A program made the position numbers and the translations under genes. The notes beneath the pieces are model-generated. The model had not been told where the DNA came from. It was given only the letters and a program-made list of their open reading frames with translations, and ran no database searches. Below are positions 10,502-22,460 of a DNA stretch of 64,000 nucleotides, piece after piece; position 1 is the first letter of the stretch; the number at the start of each line of letters is the position of its first letter. Source of the stretch: Dendrocalamus latiflorus (taxonomy: Eukaryota; Streptophyta; Magnoliopsida; Poales; Poaceae); the NCBI GenBank assembly GCA_017311315.1, contig CM029654.1:27012778-27076777 (forward strand). Reading direction: 5' to 3'.

Positions 10502-11109
10502 CTGACAGCCAGGGGCGGAATTGGGCCCCTGGCAAGGTGGGCTCTAGCCCGGGGCGTGAGAAAATTTATAGTGTATAGTCCAGGTCAACCCGGGGTATTA
10601 TTCCTAATATTCAGCCCAAGTAGCCCATATATATTTCACAATTCAGCACTAAACCAGCAGCCCATCAGTCTCCGCGCGGCCCACGTTCTTCACGCGGCCC
10701 ACCACGGTCTCCGCGTGGCCCAAGTCTTCACGGTTTCACGCGCTGCCTGCGGCGCCGATCGCTCAAAGAACCCTAGCTAAACGCCTCGTCGCCAGCACAG
10801 TAGCTGCACAAGGCAGAAGTGACGGCTGAAGCCGGGCGCCGATCCAGCGCCGCCGCACCGCCCCGCACCGCACCGATCCAGCGCCGCCCCGCAACCGGCC
10901 TCTGCCTCGTCGCCTCCGCCTCGTCGCCTCCGTCTCGTCGCCTTTGCCATCTCAGATCTGCGTGACTGCGCCGATCCAACCGGCCTCCGCCTCGCCGCCC
11001 CGCCTCCCGGCGCCCCCCAGGGATATGTATTGTCATATTTTCTATCGTAAATTGATAATGTAGAATGTAGATCAAGAACGGTCTCTAACTTTTTACCTGC
11101 ACTGTCCAG

Positions 11110-12404
11110 GGATATGATTCTATTCCTAAAGAGATTCATGATCCAAAGGACAAAAAGGTATGTACTTATCCGTTCTCACAAATCGAACTCCTAATATTTA
11201 AGCATTTAATTGACATATTCATGCTTGAGAACACCTATTTATTTGTATTTGGATGTGCAATCACAAGTTTTTTCTTTATATTATGAAAAGAATTGAGTGT
11301 ATACAGTAGTTCCATTTTACCTATTCAAGCTTGTTTCATTTTGCTTGCTTGTTTAGAAACATCCTAGTCACATTTCTGAGCTTCTGGCAGCAATATCAAA
11401 CCCAGTATGACTAAAGGAACATTTTGGTGTGGTTCTAGTGTTCTATGGATGTGTATATTATAGCTAATAAATATATCACAAGATGACAAATATCTTCTTT
11501 CTATACTAAATCAGCCTGAGTCATGGGATGATGATCATGATGGTGTATGGAAGCCCAGAATGATACCAAATTCAGAATACAAGGGACCATGGAAGCGCAA
11601 GGTTTGTTTTCTTGACTGGTTAGCTCCTCATGACCTTTTTCTTTAAACAATTATTTACTCTGGCATGCTTATGCTTATATCAAATCCAGGTGAGAAACAA
11701 TGATCCAATCTTTTGTCAGCACTATAATAATGTTTTTCGTATTCTCATGTACATTATGCATGATACAGTTTCTTGCATGTCTGTGGGCCTGTTCTTTAAG
11801 TCAAAAGCCGGCGACTTTTGGCTTTTGCTACAGTATCTAACTTTCAAACGGAGTATTTTCTCAAGAGAGAGTCTACAAGTTAAACGATCTACACGTTAAA
11901 AGCCCAATATCTGTACCGACCAAAATCGCAAGTGAGTATCTTCTCTCCGTAATCTGTACCGTAAACAACCAAAATTCAAAAATTTCAGCCAAAAGCCATA
12001 AGCCGCAGCCGAAAAGAACATGCCATGTATATCTGACTTTGAGTTGAACCTCACCTCACCCCTTCAAACTTTGAAAGTAAACATTTTTTGACGAGGTGAA
12101 AGTAAACATTAAGTGAACTGTATACATCTTTTGCAGAATTTGAGGATGACCTAGATCTATACGTGCTAAAACCTTTGTAGTATGTGGGAATTGAAGTTTG
12201 GCAGGTACCACATATAGTCCTTGGTTAAAGATGTTTGTTCTATTGTAATCCTTGGTTGTATTGAATGATGTAAATCCTACCTAGACTAACTACTTGTATG
12301 GCATACAGGTAAAAGTTGGTTCAGTTTTTGACGACATTTTGATTTGTGATGATCCGGAGTATGCAAGAAAGGTTGTAGACGAAATGTGGGGTGCAAATAA
12401 AGAG
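11110..12404 (+). pseudogene. Captured calreticulin (CRT3-like) gene fragment
   Basis: Four exon-like blocks in order: 11110-11157 (GYDSIPKEIHDP, first P-domain repeat type), 11515-11601 (WDDDHDGVWKP...IPNSEYKGPWK, second repeat type), 12137-12204 (FEDDLDLYVLKP, then YVGIEVWQ) and 12309-12404 (GSVFDDILICDDPEYA). All are bounded by plausible AG/GT splice signals. Together they cover the P-domain to early C-domain of calreticulin, an ER lectin chaperone for glycoprotein folding. The LYVLKP...YVGIEVWQ wording is closer to CRT3 than to CRT1/2 as I recall those families. The 5' globular domain and the HDEL end are missing, and a TAG interrupts the third exon where lysine is expected. It cannot make a full protein. 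Confidence 0.85.
11788..12021 (+). mobile_element. Possible small MITE inside the hAT element
   Basis: The stretch begins GGCCTGTTCTTT and ends AAAGAACATGCC, an 11-of-12 inverted terminal match. AAAAGCC/GGCTTTT repeats lie just inside. No clear TSD was found. It falls in an intron of the captured calreticulin piece. Confidence 0.4.
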
Positions 12405-12824
12405 GTAGACATGTGACATACTTATAAATGTAAACTTCGTGTTGTTCGTATTTATTTATACACATGTTTAATTTACTCATATGTTGTCTTTACAGGTTTG
12501 GTTCATGTCCAACTATCAATGAAGAAATGACAGGATAGGATAGAGAGCAAATCATCGTAATTTAGGTACTCAAATTGTATCTCTATTATGTTACATTTTT
12601 TGTACTTTGAGATCATGCCATGTTCTTCGTATTATGCTTTATGTTTGCTTGTTTAGTATTGAACTCAAGTTTCATATCAGTAATACAATTAGCCAATTAT
12701 GATATACTTTTGTTATATCGTGGTATGAATACAAATTGGCGTTAGTTTTAGGTGGTTAGAGTTCAATCTGAAACGTAGCCAAATTCTGATTCCGCCGCTG
12801 CTGACAGCATACTGCCCTAGTAAC

Positions 12825-13678
12825 TAGAGATGGCAATGGGTACCCGAAACCCGATACCCGGTGGGTTTTTACTCTATTAGGGCATGGGTCCGAGTCAATT
12901 TCCTAACTCATGGGTCTTTTAATGGGCAAAAAGCCCAACCCATCGGGTCTGCGAGTTCGGGTACGTTCCTATAGTACCCAAACCCGTAAACCCATGGGTA
13001 ATATAAACCCGATCCATAGGAGTTATAAATCCAGGCTCCTAGCCTCCTAGACAAACCAGCCCAGCCCATAGCCCATTAGCCATTTAGCCCCAAGCCCCCA
13101 AATCCAATGCGGCAATGCCCCATTACCCATACGGCTAACCCTAACTAACACTCGCCACGGTCACTACTCACTCCTCCCCAGTCCCCACCCCGATTCAACG
13201 GCCGCCGCAGCGGCGGCGCATCTGGCGCTCCGTGCTTCTCCGGCAGTCTCCACGCTCGCCCTCCCGTCCCGCAGCTCCCGCTCCTGCTCCCGCCACTCTC
13301 GCCGCACGCTCATCCTCCCGCACGCCCTCGCCGTCGCCTCGCCTTCCAGTTCAGCCCGCCGCCCCCACGGCGACAGCCCGTCGCCCCCACGCCGCAGCCA
13401 ACACACATCACAGTAGTAGGCCCTTGGCCATGGCGCTGCCCTCCGGCTCCAACGAAGATGGCCAGTGAACTTCTTCCTCCTCTCCATTAACCATTGTTGC
13501 AGTTTGCATTACTGACCCGACGGGCGACCCATGGGTACCCGTTAACCCAGTGGGCATGGGTCTGAGCAAAAATTTGCACCCGTCACGGGCATGGGTTTTT
13601 TAGCGGGCACGTCCAACTTTCATGGGCACGAATTTGGGATAGCAAAACCCAGCGGGTTTATGCCCGTTGCCATCTCTA
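12825..13678. mobile_element. Non-autonomous hAT-like element, TSD CTAGTAAC
   Basis: Exact 8-bp duplications CTAGTAAC lie at 12817-12824 and 13679-13686. The inverted termini read TAGAGATGGCAATGGG on the left and TAGAGATGGCAACGGG inward from the right. The outer parts contain many ACCCGAAACCCG/GGGTACC motifs. The core (about 13150-13470) is GC-rich and low in complexity, with open frames on both strands that I do not regard as genes. Length 854 bp. It is 16 bp from the duplication of the preceding hAT element. Confidence 0.88.
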
Positions 13679-13686
13679 CTAGTAAC

Positions 13687-14428
13687 TCTCATAGAAGAAA
13701 CAAAATCCGAAGTTGCTCAACAAGCAACAAGCATCATGCGCACGTGTCAGAACGAACACGCCGTGCACCTCACACGGACGGGACGCGCGCACGAATCCTC
13801 GGCATTATCCTCACGCACGCGTGCGACTTGAACCGTTCATTGGGCGATCGGGCGGTGCGCACGAGGAGATATTATACCTGCTTTTAATTTCTTATTTTTC
13901 GTTTGCAACTTTTGCAGGTCTATCTGTTCCATCACCGGCCGGTCTGCTTCAGCCAGGCCGAAGCGCCTGGAAGCTGTTAGCTGCAGGGCGAGCGCGCTGG
14001 ACCTCTACGCATGCGTCGCTCTCGTGGCACGTGGCAGCGTGGGAGACCACCGGCGCCGAGAGGTCGGAGGCGATGAGTCGTGTGCTTCGCCGCTCGCTGA
14101 CATGACATCCGGGCGATGTCTACAGAAGACTCTCGACACGCCGCTTGTGCTTCGCGGTCGCAGCTTCTGTCTATGCTACGGCCCTGTGGGGAGCCCAGCA
14201 GAAACGAGCCACTAGGTGTGTACGAACACGTCACTCTCGGTGTCTTAGCCTGAGTCATTCATTTAAAGAAGAATGAAGAAAAATAAAAAGAACGAAAACA
14301 CCCTTATGTGAAGACATAACAATGCAAAAGAAAGGGAAAAACACAAAAAAAAATTAAAAAAAAAGCTAGAAAGAAGTAGGAAAAAGGTAAAAATCGAAAC
14401 CGTTTAAAGCGAGTCTAAATCTTAGATC
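13687..14428. other. Unassigned intergenic sequence
   Basis: GC-rich to 14260, then an A-rich stretch (14270-14390). It contains short frames on both strands but none with a recognisable motif. Nothing further is seen. Confidence 0.4.
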
Positions 14429-14436
14429 TTTATGAT

Positions 14437-14945
14437 TAGAGGTGCAAACAGAGCAAATAATTTCTATCCGTTCGACCGACCAAAGACTTGCGGAATAAAT
14501 AAGGAAGGGGTAAATGGGTATCTGACACTATCCGTGTCCGACTCCAACTCTGAGGAAAAAATTTGGAATAGGATAAATGATAAGTGATATCCGTCCGTAT
14601 ATATCCGTATGTTAAGTGATATAAAAAATTCGTTGTGATTTCATTTAGGAACAAGATAACATATAGATAAATTATCACATCTAAACAGGCGGGAATACTG
14701 AGTGTTCTTCCTTCAACATATCAGTAATTAGTCTCTCCATATTTGTTCTGATTGTACTGTACTATCCATTGTCCTGTGCAAAGAAGCGGATAATTTCCGT
14801 CCGTCCGACCGACCGTCCGAAAGATTATAGAACGGATATGGAGAAATAAATATTCAGTATTATCCTATCTAATTCTGACTCTAAAAAATAAAATAGAATA
14901 TAGGATAAACGATATTTGTCCGTATCCGTTCTAATTGCACCTTTA
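14437..14945. mobile_element. hAT MITE, copy 1 (family shared with 51695-52226)
   Basis: Starts TAGAGGTGCAAACAGAGC and ends with CTAATTGCACCTTTA, which is inverted relative to the start. Flanks TTTATGAT (14429-14436) and TTTGTGAT (14946-14953) are an 8-bp duplication with one mismatch. The interior aligns closely by eye with the element at 51695-52226, including AGGAACAAGATAACATATAG and the ATATCCGTCCGTATA motif. The mismatch in the TSD suggests an older insertion. Confidence 0.8.
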
Positions 14946-14953
14946 TTTGTGAT

Positions 14954-15662
14954 GGCAGTCGAGACAAATGTTGGGCCGGGCCGAAAAAGCAGAGGAAAAA
15001 AGCCCACCAAACGCGACTCCATCGCAGGGGCGGCATCAGGAAACCAGAGCGCCCGTCTCGGCGTCGCCCCCCATTACTGTCAGCCGTGTACTCGCCTGCT
15101 CCTCTCTTATCCACCCGCCCTAAGATATGTGGAAGCCACTGTGGAGCGCGCGCCCGAATTAATAGTAATACCAGCAAGAACAGCAAGCAACCTCCTTGAT
15201 TACTGCAGCCTGCAGCAGTACAGCCAGGAGCGCAAGAAACGAGCCTTGAGACGCTAACATTTCGGGTCTCTTCTTGGTTCATACGGTGTTGCTGATGCGG
15301 AGTTGTTTCTTGTCCTGAGGCTATAGGATTCTTTGGGGTTTCTTGGTTCCAAGGCAGGCACCAAGGTTTTGCTCTCCATTGGGCTTGCAGGTTTTGCTAG
15401 GAAGAGGTAAGGGAATTTCCTTGGTGCTGTAGCAATCTTCTGGGAGTTTTCTTGATTTGAGAGAAGCTGTGTGTGAGATAGTCTTTGCAGGGCTTTGTAC
15501 CTTTGGAAATTCTTGGTTTCTGGATATTACTATCTTGCAATGATGATTAGTGCCGAGATGAGGGGAGCGCTGTGAGCCTGTGGCCACCCGAGGTGCATCT
15601 GCCCCTGCGCTGTAGGCATTGCTGGAGGACCTGGAAGATGTGGTCTCCATTTCGTGACCTTA
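14954..15662 (+). promoter_or_regulatory. Promoter and 5' leader region of the CemA-like gene
   Basis: The region between the MITE and the start codon. A short upstream ORF opens at 15540 (ATGATGATTAG, stopped immediately) and another ATG at 15559 leads to a TGA at 15573. No convincing TATA box was found. The transcription start is not determined. Confidence 0.4.
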
Positions 15663-18600
15663 ATGAGCTGCTCCGTGGTCAGCTCTAGCAGCATTGCGGT
15701 CCGGCTCGTCGTAGAGGAGAGGATCCGGCGCCGGAGGGTTTGCGCATGTGAGATGTCCGCCGTCGGCTCCCAGAGGAGGAGGGTGAAGCATTTTGTGGTT
15801 TTCGCGAAGAAGAGGAGGCGTCCCAAGAGGCAGCGGCCGTGGTGGAAGACGTGGTTCTCGGACTGGAACGATGAGGATGAGGGCTTGTCCGGCTGGAGGG
15901 AGGATGACGAATTGCTTGAGGAGGCTGGCAGCGACAAAGAACTATCGGAGGATGAGAAGTTCGAAACGTGGAAGAGGAAGGCCGAGGCTATTGTCGAGCT
16001 GCGGGAAGCCCAGCAGGACGCCATGAACACGGAGGAGCGGTCGTGGGAGGATTGGATCGGTGGGGGCAGCACGTCGGGGGATGGTGACTGGGGCGGGGAC
16101 GTGAGCGCGTCGGACCAGATAACCGATGATCCAGCAGAGATAGTGAGGGATAAGAGCTTTATTGAAACTTTCAGAGACTCCATCGATGAAGATTACAGTG
16201 ACATGTTGTTTGAGGACCGGGTTTTTGTGTACGCTTCTACCAACTCGGTGCGTTCTTTAACTACCTACGCTTGTGTCCACTGTCCAATGATAATCATAAT
16301 CCACTGTCCAATGATAATCATGTGATATCTGTGCTGCTCATCTACCAATGTAATGCTTTTCGCATGTGGTGCGCTACTGTAGAACTATGCATGCTATAAC
16401 AATAAACTTGAACCTTTTTGCCCTATAATTTTTGTTGCGGATCCATTTCAATGAAGCAAAATGAAAATGTTCCAGAGTTCAGCATGCCTCGTATTATTAT
16501 GACGAGACCTTAGGAAATTGGATCTAACAAAAAACATTTCTACTTTCCAGGCCAAATTTCTAGCGTTGTTGATAGTGGCTCCATGGGTGTTGGATTTTCT
16601 AGTTCATGACTACGTTCTGATGCCATTTTTAGACAGGTAATTCATCTTAAAGTTACGTTGTTCCATAATGTGAAGTGAAGGTGTGAGCACCGATAATAGC
16701 AAGCAAGCATTTGTGCTTCTGTAATTACATGCAACCGTGTATGCTAAATGCAGATTTGATTACATTGAACATTACCCAATAACAGATATGTCCAGAAGGT
16801 GCCGCTTGCTGCGGAAATGCTTGATGTAAGACACAGCCAGAAGCTCCATATGATAAAGGACCTAAATATTGAGAAAGCAAGATTCCGTTTTGAAGTAGAG
16901 ATTGGTAAATCTCCTCCACTTTCTGATGAGGAGCTCTGGTCAGAGTTGCGGGAAAAAGCGTGAGACTATTATATTTTCTTGCCAAGTTGTTGCTTCTATT
17001 AGTGCACTAGCATTGTCTGACATGAACGTGCATCTTCTCCTCTGTTAAGATGATAGTCAGGAACATTTGTTTTGTGGTCCAATAAGTTCATCTGTTTAAT
17101 CTTAACGGATTTGCCCTGCTACTTTATCAGGATAGAGTTGAGGGATGAATGGAGATTAGAAAACCGAAAAGCATTTGCAAACATCTGGTCTGACATGGTT
17201 TATGGGCTCACCCTATTCCTCCTTATGTACTTCAACCAGAGCAAAGTAAGATTTTTTCAGATAAGCAGCTTCTTTTTCTCATTTTCTTTCCAATGTCAAC
17301 TGTGCACCATTAAATCTGTATAGCACCCTGGTTTTCATTTTTGTAAATTAAATGCTCGGAAGTCAACAAATTTGCTGTGCTATTAGGCCTTGTGAATACT
17401 TTACTAACTTAAAAGCTGCAAATACTTGGTAATGTTATGCCAAATAACTACAGAACTGAACTGGCCAGAGTTTTCCCCAATCTGTTTTGTACTTGGTACA
17501 TCATAATATCATAATTCCATAGTAACACCACCTTAATTTCAGTAATACATTTTATTTTACTATCATTCAGTAAACAGGACATCCATGTTTTCTATACAAG
17601 ATCATGGCCTGTTTTTTCTCCTTCTAATGAATATAAGTTATTCTGTTATCATACATCTTACTCTTACTGCTTGCTATGCTTTTCAGGTTGCAATGCTGAA
17701 GTTCACAGGATATAAGTTACTAAATAATATTTCAGATAGTGGGAAGGCCTTTCTTATCATTCTAGTATCAGATATCCTACTGGGGTAAGTTATATGAATT
17801 CTTTTCTTAAATTGCATATCTATATTTGGTTTTAGTGCGGTATATCTATTATTAATATGGCATACCAGACTTTCGTGCCATTTCTTGTGCTGGCCTACTG
17901 GATAATGGATATCAGAAGCCAAACTAGAGGTGACCTTTTCCGTCAAAAAAAAGAAGTGGTGGCCAACAGGAGGCCCACCCTGCCCCTCCTAACCCCAAAA
18001 TGCTACCTGCATCCCATAAGCTACACAGAAATCCACCATAAAACCTATATAAGAAAAACAAACATTTAAATAACAAATTTCGTGCATATCATAAACAAAC
18101 AACTAAATTCCCAAGTGTTCAAAGATTTTTTCTCCAAAAGAGAAATCTTAACAGGAAGCCTGCCTAATACTCGGGCAATACTCTGTAACATGTTCTAGCA
18201 AGCACTATTCATGGCATTTTATCATCACTAGTGACCAGGTACGGAGAATAAACATCAGTTTGCTCATAATGTAATTTGCATAAGTCTGTAAAAGTACACA
18301 GAAGTATTTTGTATTATTGCTATTTCTCCCGATGATGTAGCAAATAGTTCGATATTACTTGTTTGTTTGTTCGTCATACTTTAGAAGTGTGCATAATATT
18401 TCTTTATTCTTTTTTCTCTCTTTAACGAGATGTTTATAGCATCTTTCATTTGTCAGAATCTTATTTACCATCTAGTTAGGAAATACTGAATCCTGAATAT
18501 TATTTGCCATCTAGTTAGGAAATATTGAACCTAAGTGCTAGGTTATTTTTCCCGTCAGAATTTGATTCACATAAAAGCATATGAACTGCTATGAGAGAAA

Positions 18601-19416
18601 TGGAACTCTACCTGTTCGAGTTTGTATTCATGCTTCATGAATCATATTGCGACAATTACTGTTCTATTGATTTATCATTTAAATGTAAAGCAAGGTTAAT
18701 ATTGTTTTGTTTCACATTCTGCCCTTCTTTTGTCTAATTATTGTGTTATGGAGGAAGATAACAGATTGCCTGTGTGATCTTGTCAACTATATGAATCGTA
18801 CTCTAGCTACACTGTCACAGGTACCATTCTGAGTCAGGTTGGCATTCCTTGGTGGAAGTCATTCTCGAGCACTATGGGCTTGAAGCCGATCAAGCGGCAA
18901 TCACCTTTTTTGTTTGTCTGGTTCCAGTTGCCATGGATACACTTATAAAGTTTTGGGTAGGTCTACTTTATGCCTTTGCGCAGTCAAGCTAATGGGGACA
19001 TGACAATAGATTTGTAAAAAGCAAAGCATACTTTTTTGTTAGAACTTAGAACCTTAAAATTTTATGAGATGTTTTAGTCAAAGATGGCGATTTATAATAT
19101 TCTTTAATTCATGTTTTGGCAACACTGGCACTAACACTTCAAATCACATTAAAATTTTAATGGTCTTTTCTAGAAAGCGAATTTGAACTTGCTTTTTTTA
19201 TTGCTCCAGTTTGTAGTTACATTCTTCTGTGGAAAGAGTTTCATCAAAGGTTTACAGTTAATGTGCAAGTACCAATCCCTCAATAGCTAAAAGTGCCTGT
19301 TCTCTGGATAATGTCAGCATATTTAATTTCGTCTCCCTATTTTGCAGGTATACAAATACCTTCCAAGATTATCACCTAGTATCAGAAACATTTTGGATGA
19401 AATAAAGCGGCATTAG
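15663..19416 (+). CDS. CemA-like chloroplast envelope membrane protein (DLDG1 type)
   Basis: Coding exons read as 15663-16247, 16551-16636, 16786-16959, 17131-17245, 17687-17784, 18821-18956 and 19348-19416. All introns are GT-AG, giving 420 aa in an unbroken frame. The first in-frame ATG is at 15663. The N-terminus is Ser/Val/Arg-rich and looks like a plastid transit peptide, followed by a very acidic segment (about residues 65-130). The conserved C-terminal CemA domain has hydrophobic segments near residues 196-222, 302-318, 340-353 and 380-398 and ends with a KYLPRLSPSIRNILDEIKRH motif. CemA/PxcA proteins are proton-extrusion-related membrane proteins. The nuclear homologue DLDG1 acts at the plastid envelope in controlling pH and non-photochemical quenching (family knowledge). 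The transit peptide and exact start are inferred. Confidence 0.92.
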
Positions 19417-20690
19417 AGAATTTTTTTCCATGAGGAATTTCAGTTCCTTACATTAGGGAATTGCTAGGAAAAGTTCACATTCCAGGTATGCATTGACTTC
19501 CATGTACTGTTGGCTCCTACTTGTGTTGTTGTCCATGTTTGAGTAGTAGTGGAGAAGCTAGCAATGCTTGATACAGTTATTCACGAATTGTTGTTCTAGG
19601 AGAATAGAAGAGCACTTTTGGTCCTTCAATGATAAGGAAGCACATTTCCATATGATAGGTTATTGTCAATTTGTATCCAATAAGAAAGTCAACAATGATA
19701 ATTGGCAGATTGTAGAGTATAATTTCTGTGAAACTCCTTGTGTTGGTGTATTCAAGTTTGTATATTATTTGTCTATTCTTGCTTGAGATGATGAAAAAAA
19801 AAATAAATTTTCCAATCATTCTATGAATGAACTTTAATCTGTCCAAACTCCAAGCAACCGTAAACAAGTCTGACTTAACATTCTTGTACCAAGGGAAAAC
19901 CCTAATTATATATTGCAGGTAACAGTCAATGGATCATTTTAACTAGGATTTCAACTCTGAAGAAACTGTCTTCTGCAGGCCTCACTTGGAAGTTGGAATG
20001 TATGTTGGATTAGTGATCAAATGTCAGTCTATTTGCCATGACTGGCAGTTTCAGATGTCACTTGAACAAGTTCTTATTTTGAAAATATGCCATACGAAAT
20101 ATCTTGTACTATAGATGTTCTCCGGGTAAAAAAAAAAAGATTCTGCACCATATATAGGGTTTGTTCTTTTAGCTTTGGCTGGTGGCTGTTGGTTGCGGCT
20201 AATGAATAGTAACGCCCGATAGAGAAACTGTTGTGTTCTTTTAAGCTATTGGTTTATGACTTTTTGCTAATTAAGCTGAATTACATACTACGAAGAATTT
20301 GTAGACATGAACTAGCAGGTAGCCGTGCAATAATGGCAATACTTTCAAGCTAATTAACTGTCCTAATTAGCCGTGCTACTTTTGTGCTTGCTTTGTGCTT
20401 GTCTGCTGTGTTATGAAAAACGTTATTTGAGCTACCTCATGATAATTTGCTTTAAGAAGATGCATGCGATATTATTTTGGATGATCAATTGAAGGAGCCG
20501 GTTACATCAGCAGAGCATGAGGTGGAATATGCGGCATACATAAGCGTACATGCATACACAACCTTACAAGCATATGAGCATCCGAACGTAGTGCATGGCA
20601 AAGACATACCACATGACTAGAGCATCTGCTATAGCATTGCATACCTGATTCATGTGTATATCACCTATGTCCGGAGTGGTATCCACTCTG
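19417..20690. other. 3' flank of the CemA-like gene
   Basis: AT-rich sequence that includes the probable 3' untranslated region. An additional 3' UTR exon cannot be excluded. Around 20160 there is GGGTTTGTTCTTTTAGC, resembling MITE termini seen elsewhere in the window, but no partner end or TSD was found. No gene is supported. Confidence 0.4.
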
Positions 20691-20751
20691 GACGAGCCAT
20701 AATCTGTGCTGAGATGGGCATTAGTTAATTATGAAGTTATGTAACGCCATG

Positions 20752-21730
20752 GTAGTAGCAATTATCCTCTGTGTGGCGTGGTTAAGCTGGAGATGCGTTT
20801 AAGGATGCACCATTTATTTTTCCACACACCGAAGGCACGCTCGATGACATTGCGTAGGGAGGAATGCAGGTAATTGAACAACGCATTGCAGCCTTATGGC
20901 CGACTGCCACTGGCGAACTCAACAACATTGTACCGACTCGGCACGAGGTACCCTATCTTGTTAGGATATCCCAAGTCGACCAAGTAGTACTTCCCTACAT
21001 TGCAAATTAGGAATGAAGTCTATCATATGGGCGTACATAAAAAAGACACATTAGTGAATTGTACCAAGGATAGTGCGAGTTGTACTTGCGGGAGGATGCA
21101 GAAATACGTGGTCGTAACTAGCAAGCATGTCAAGCAGGATGTGCACGTCATGGGCTAAACCAGGCCACAAAGTCGCATATGACCATTACGTTCTGGCTAG
21201 TGTATCCATGCTGGTTAGTGTGCATGACACACTACGAGGAAGGCACTACCACTGGGATGTGGCTACCTTCGATGGCACTTATCACCCCTGAGAAGTGAGG
21301 GTAAAACCTGGGTTCCCTCAATCTGTTATGCAGTACACTAAAAGTTGGATCCACTGGCTTCACATAGTATGTCGTCGTGTTGTGCATGCAGTCCAACACA
21401 TGGTGCAATTTTCACTCACTGTGGAGCCTGAGTGTGCAAATCGGTTCCATACCTACGTGTTCGATTGTGGCGCCCCCATAGTCCACAAGAACATCCCCCA
21501 ACACTTCCCTTGAGAGTACGTCTGGTGATGACTCCAAATCGTATCGTGTGACGACTGACGAGGGTGTCATGGAGCATGTGGAAACAGTCAAGATCCATCC
21601 TAAACATATCACGGCACAACTCCAACGATGCCAGTTGTTCGTCGACCCATTCAAGGCCAGTCTGCACTGGATCACGATGATGCCTTCTTGACGACCTCGA
21701 TTCCATCTGTGATAGATACTGAATAATCAT
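20752..21730 (-). pseudogene. PIF/Harbinger transposase, decayed
   Basis: Minus-strand translation gives the family in order. CRDMFRMDLDCFHMLHDTL (about 21600) is the N-terminal helix region. AIEGSHIPVV (about 21270) sits where GAIDGTHIPV normally carries the first catalytic Asp, here Glu. NQHGYTSQNVMVICDF (about 21200) matches the usual KGFHSQ-N-M-VCDF block. YYLVDLGYPNKIGYL (about 20980) has the second Asp. LHSSLRNVIERAFGVWKNKW (about 20850) has the catalytic Glu. Frame changes and stops, including a TAA at about 20900 between the last two blocks, make it non-functional. Established function of the family: DDE nuclease for cut-and-paste transposition. It lies in the same orientation as the SANT-like pseudogene at 34465-35720, across the LARD. 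Confidence 0.85.
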
Positions 21731-22460
21731 GGCCTCTATCGCCAGTGGAGGGGTAGGTTGTCATTGTCCACTACCCCCTCCCCCCGCGTCTCCTTGGTGG
21801 CCTGACATCAGGTTACTACAAACACAGAAAAAGACAAATGAAAATAAATGTTTGCACAATAGAAATACATGGTTCCATACATTCATAAAACATGTGCACA
21901 ATAGAAAAGCATGGTTCCCCTCGTCTCCTTGGTGCCCATGGCTCCTCTCTTTAGTTGGCTACCACTAGCTAGCCTCCTCCCCTGTGTGCCTTCTTACCAC
22001 TCTATGTGATGGCTTGTGATGCTTGGTGCTGGTATCAGTGATGCTCTGTGATACTATGTGGGGGATGCTTGTTGCGTATTTTGTGCCTGCTGTGTGGTCC
22101 CGAGAAAATGATGAAATTGCCGAAAATGAGATTTGTGGCCTACCTTTGTTGGTTTGTTGTCAGTTCAATTTGAGAATGGATTAGGTGTGGGCTGCAGTGA
22201 TCGCTTTCCTTGTCGATTGGACATATTCTTTCTTGCTTGTGGAAGCTTCGGCCTTCTCCTCCTAGGGCTTGACCTTCCATTGCCTTGCTCCTCGATCCTT
22301 GCTAGCTTGCCTAGATCTTTGTTTTATGATGGGCGACTGGAGGTGGTGGTGTGTGGATGAATCTTGAGGGGGATGAAAAGGGGGACGAATTAACAGGCTT
22401 GGTCTCTCTGGAGTTTGCTTCGAGTGAATGTTGGTCTCTCTAGATGAAAAGGCAGGATGA
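21731..22460. other. Remainder of the decayed Harbinger-type element
   Basis: About 0.7 kb lies between the transposase start and the LARD insertion. It contains short plus-strand frames without motifs. Probably it is the spacer between the transposon's two genes, inferred only from position. Confidence 0.35.

Larger units (their letters stand above)
10510..12800 (+). mobile_element. Non-autonomous hAT-like transposon carrying calreticulin fragments
   Basis: An 8-bp duplication CTGACAGC flanks the element at 10502-10509 and 12801-12808. The termini are short inverted repeats, CAGGGGCGGAAT on the left against CAGCGGCGGAAT read inward from the right. An 8-bp TSD with short TIRs is diagnostic of the hAT superfamily. 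The element is 2291 bp with no transposase frame. Its left part (10560-11020) is GC-rich; its right part (11110-12404) holds exon-like pieces of a calreticulin gene with introns retained. It is therefore a DNA-level capture (transduplication), not a retrocopy. It lies about 2.9 kb upstream of the CemA-like gene. Confidence 0.87.

Noticed and set aside
13232..13468. 78-codon Ala/Pro-rich frame inside the hAT element 12825-13678
   Set aside because: Overlaps an equally open frame on the other strand and is compositionally biased; no homology recognised.
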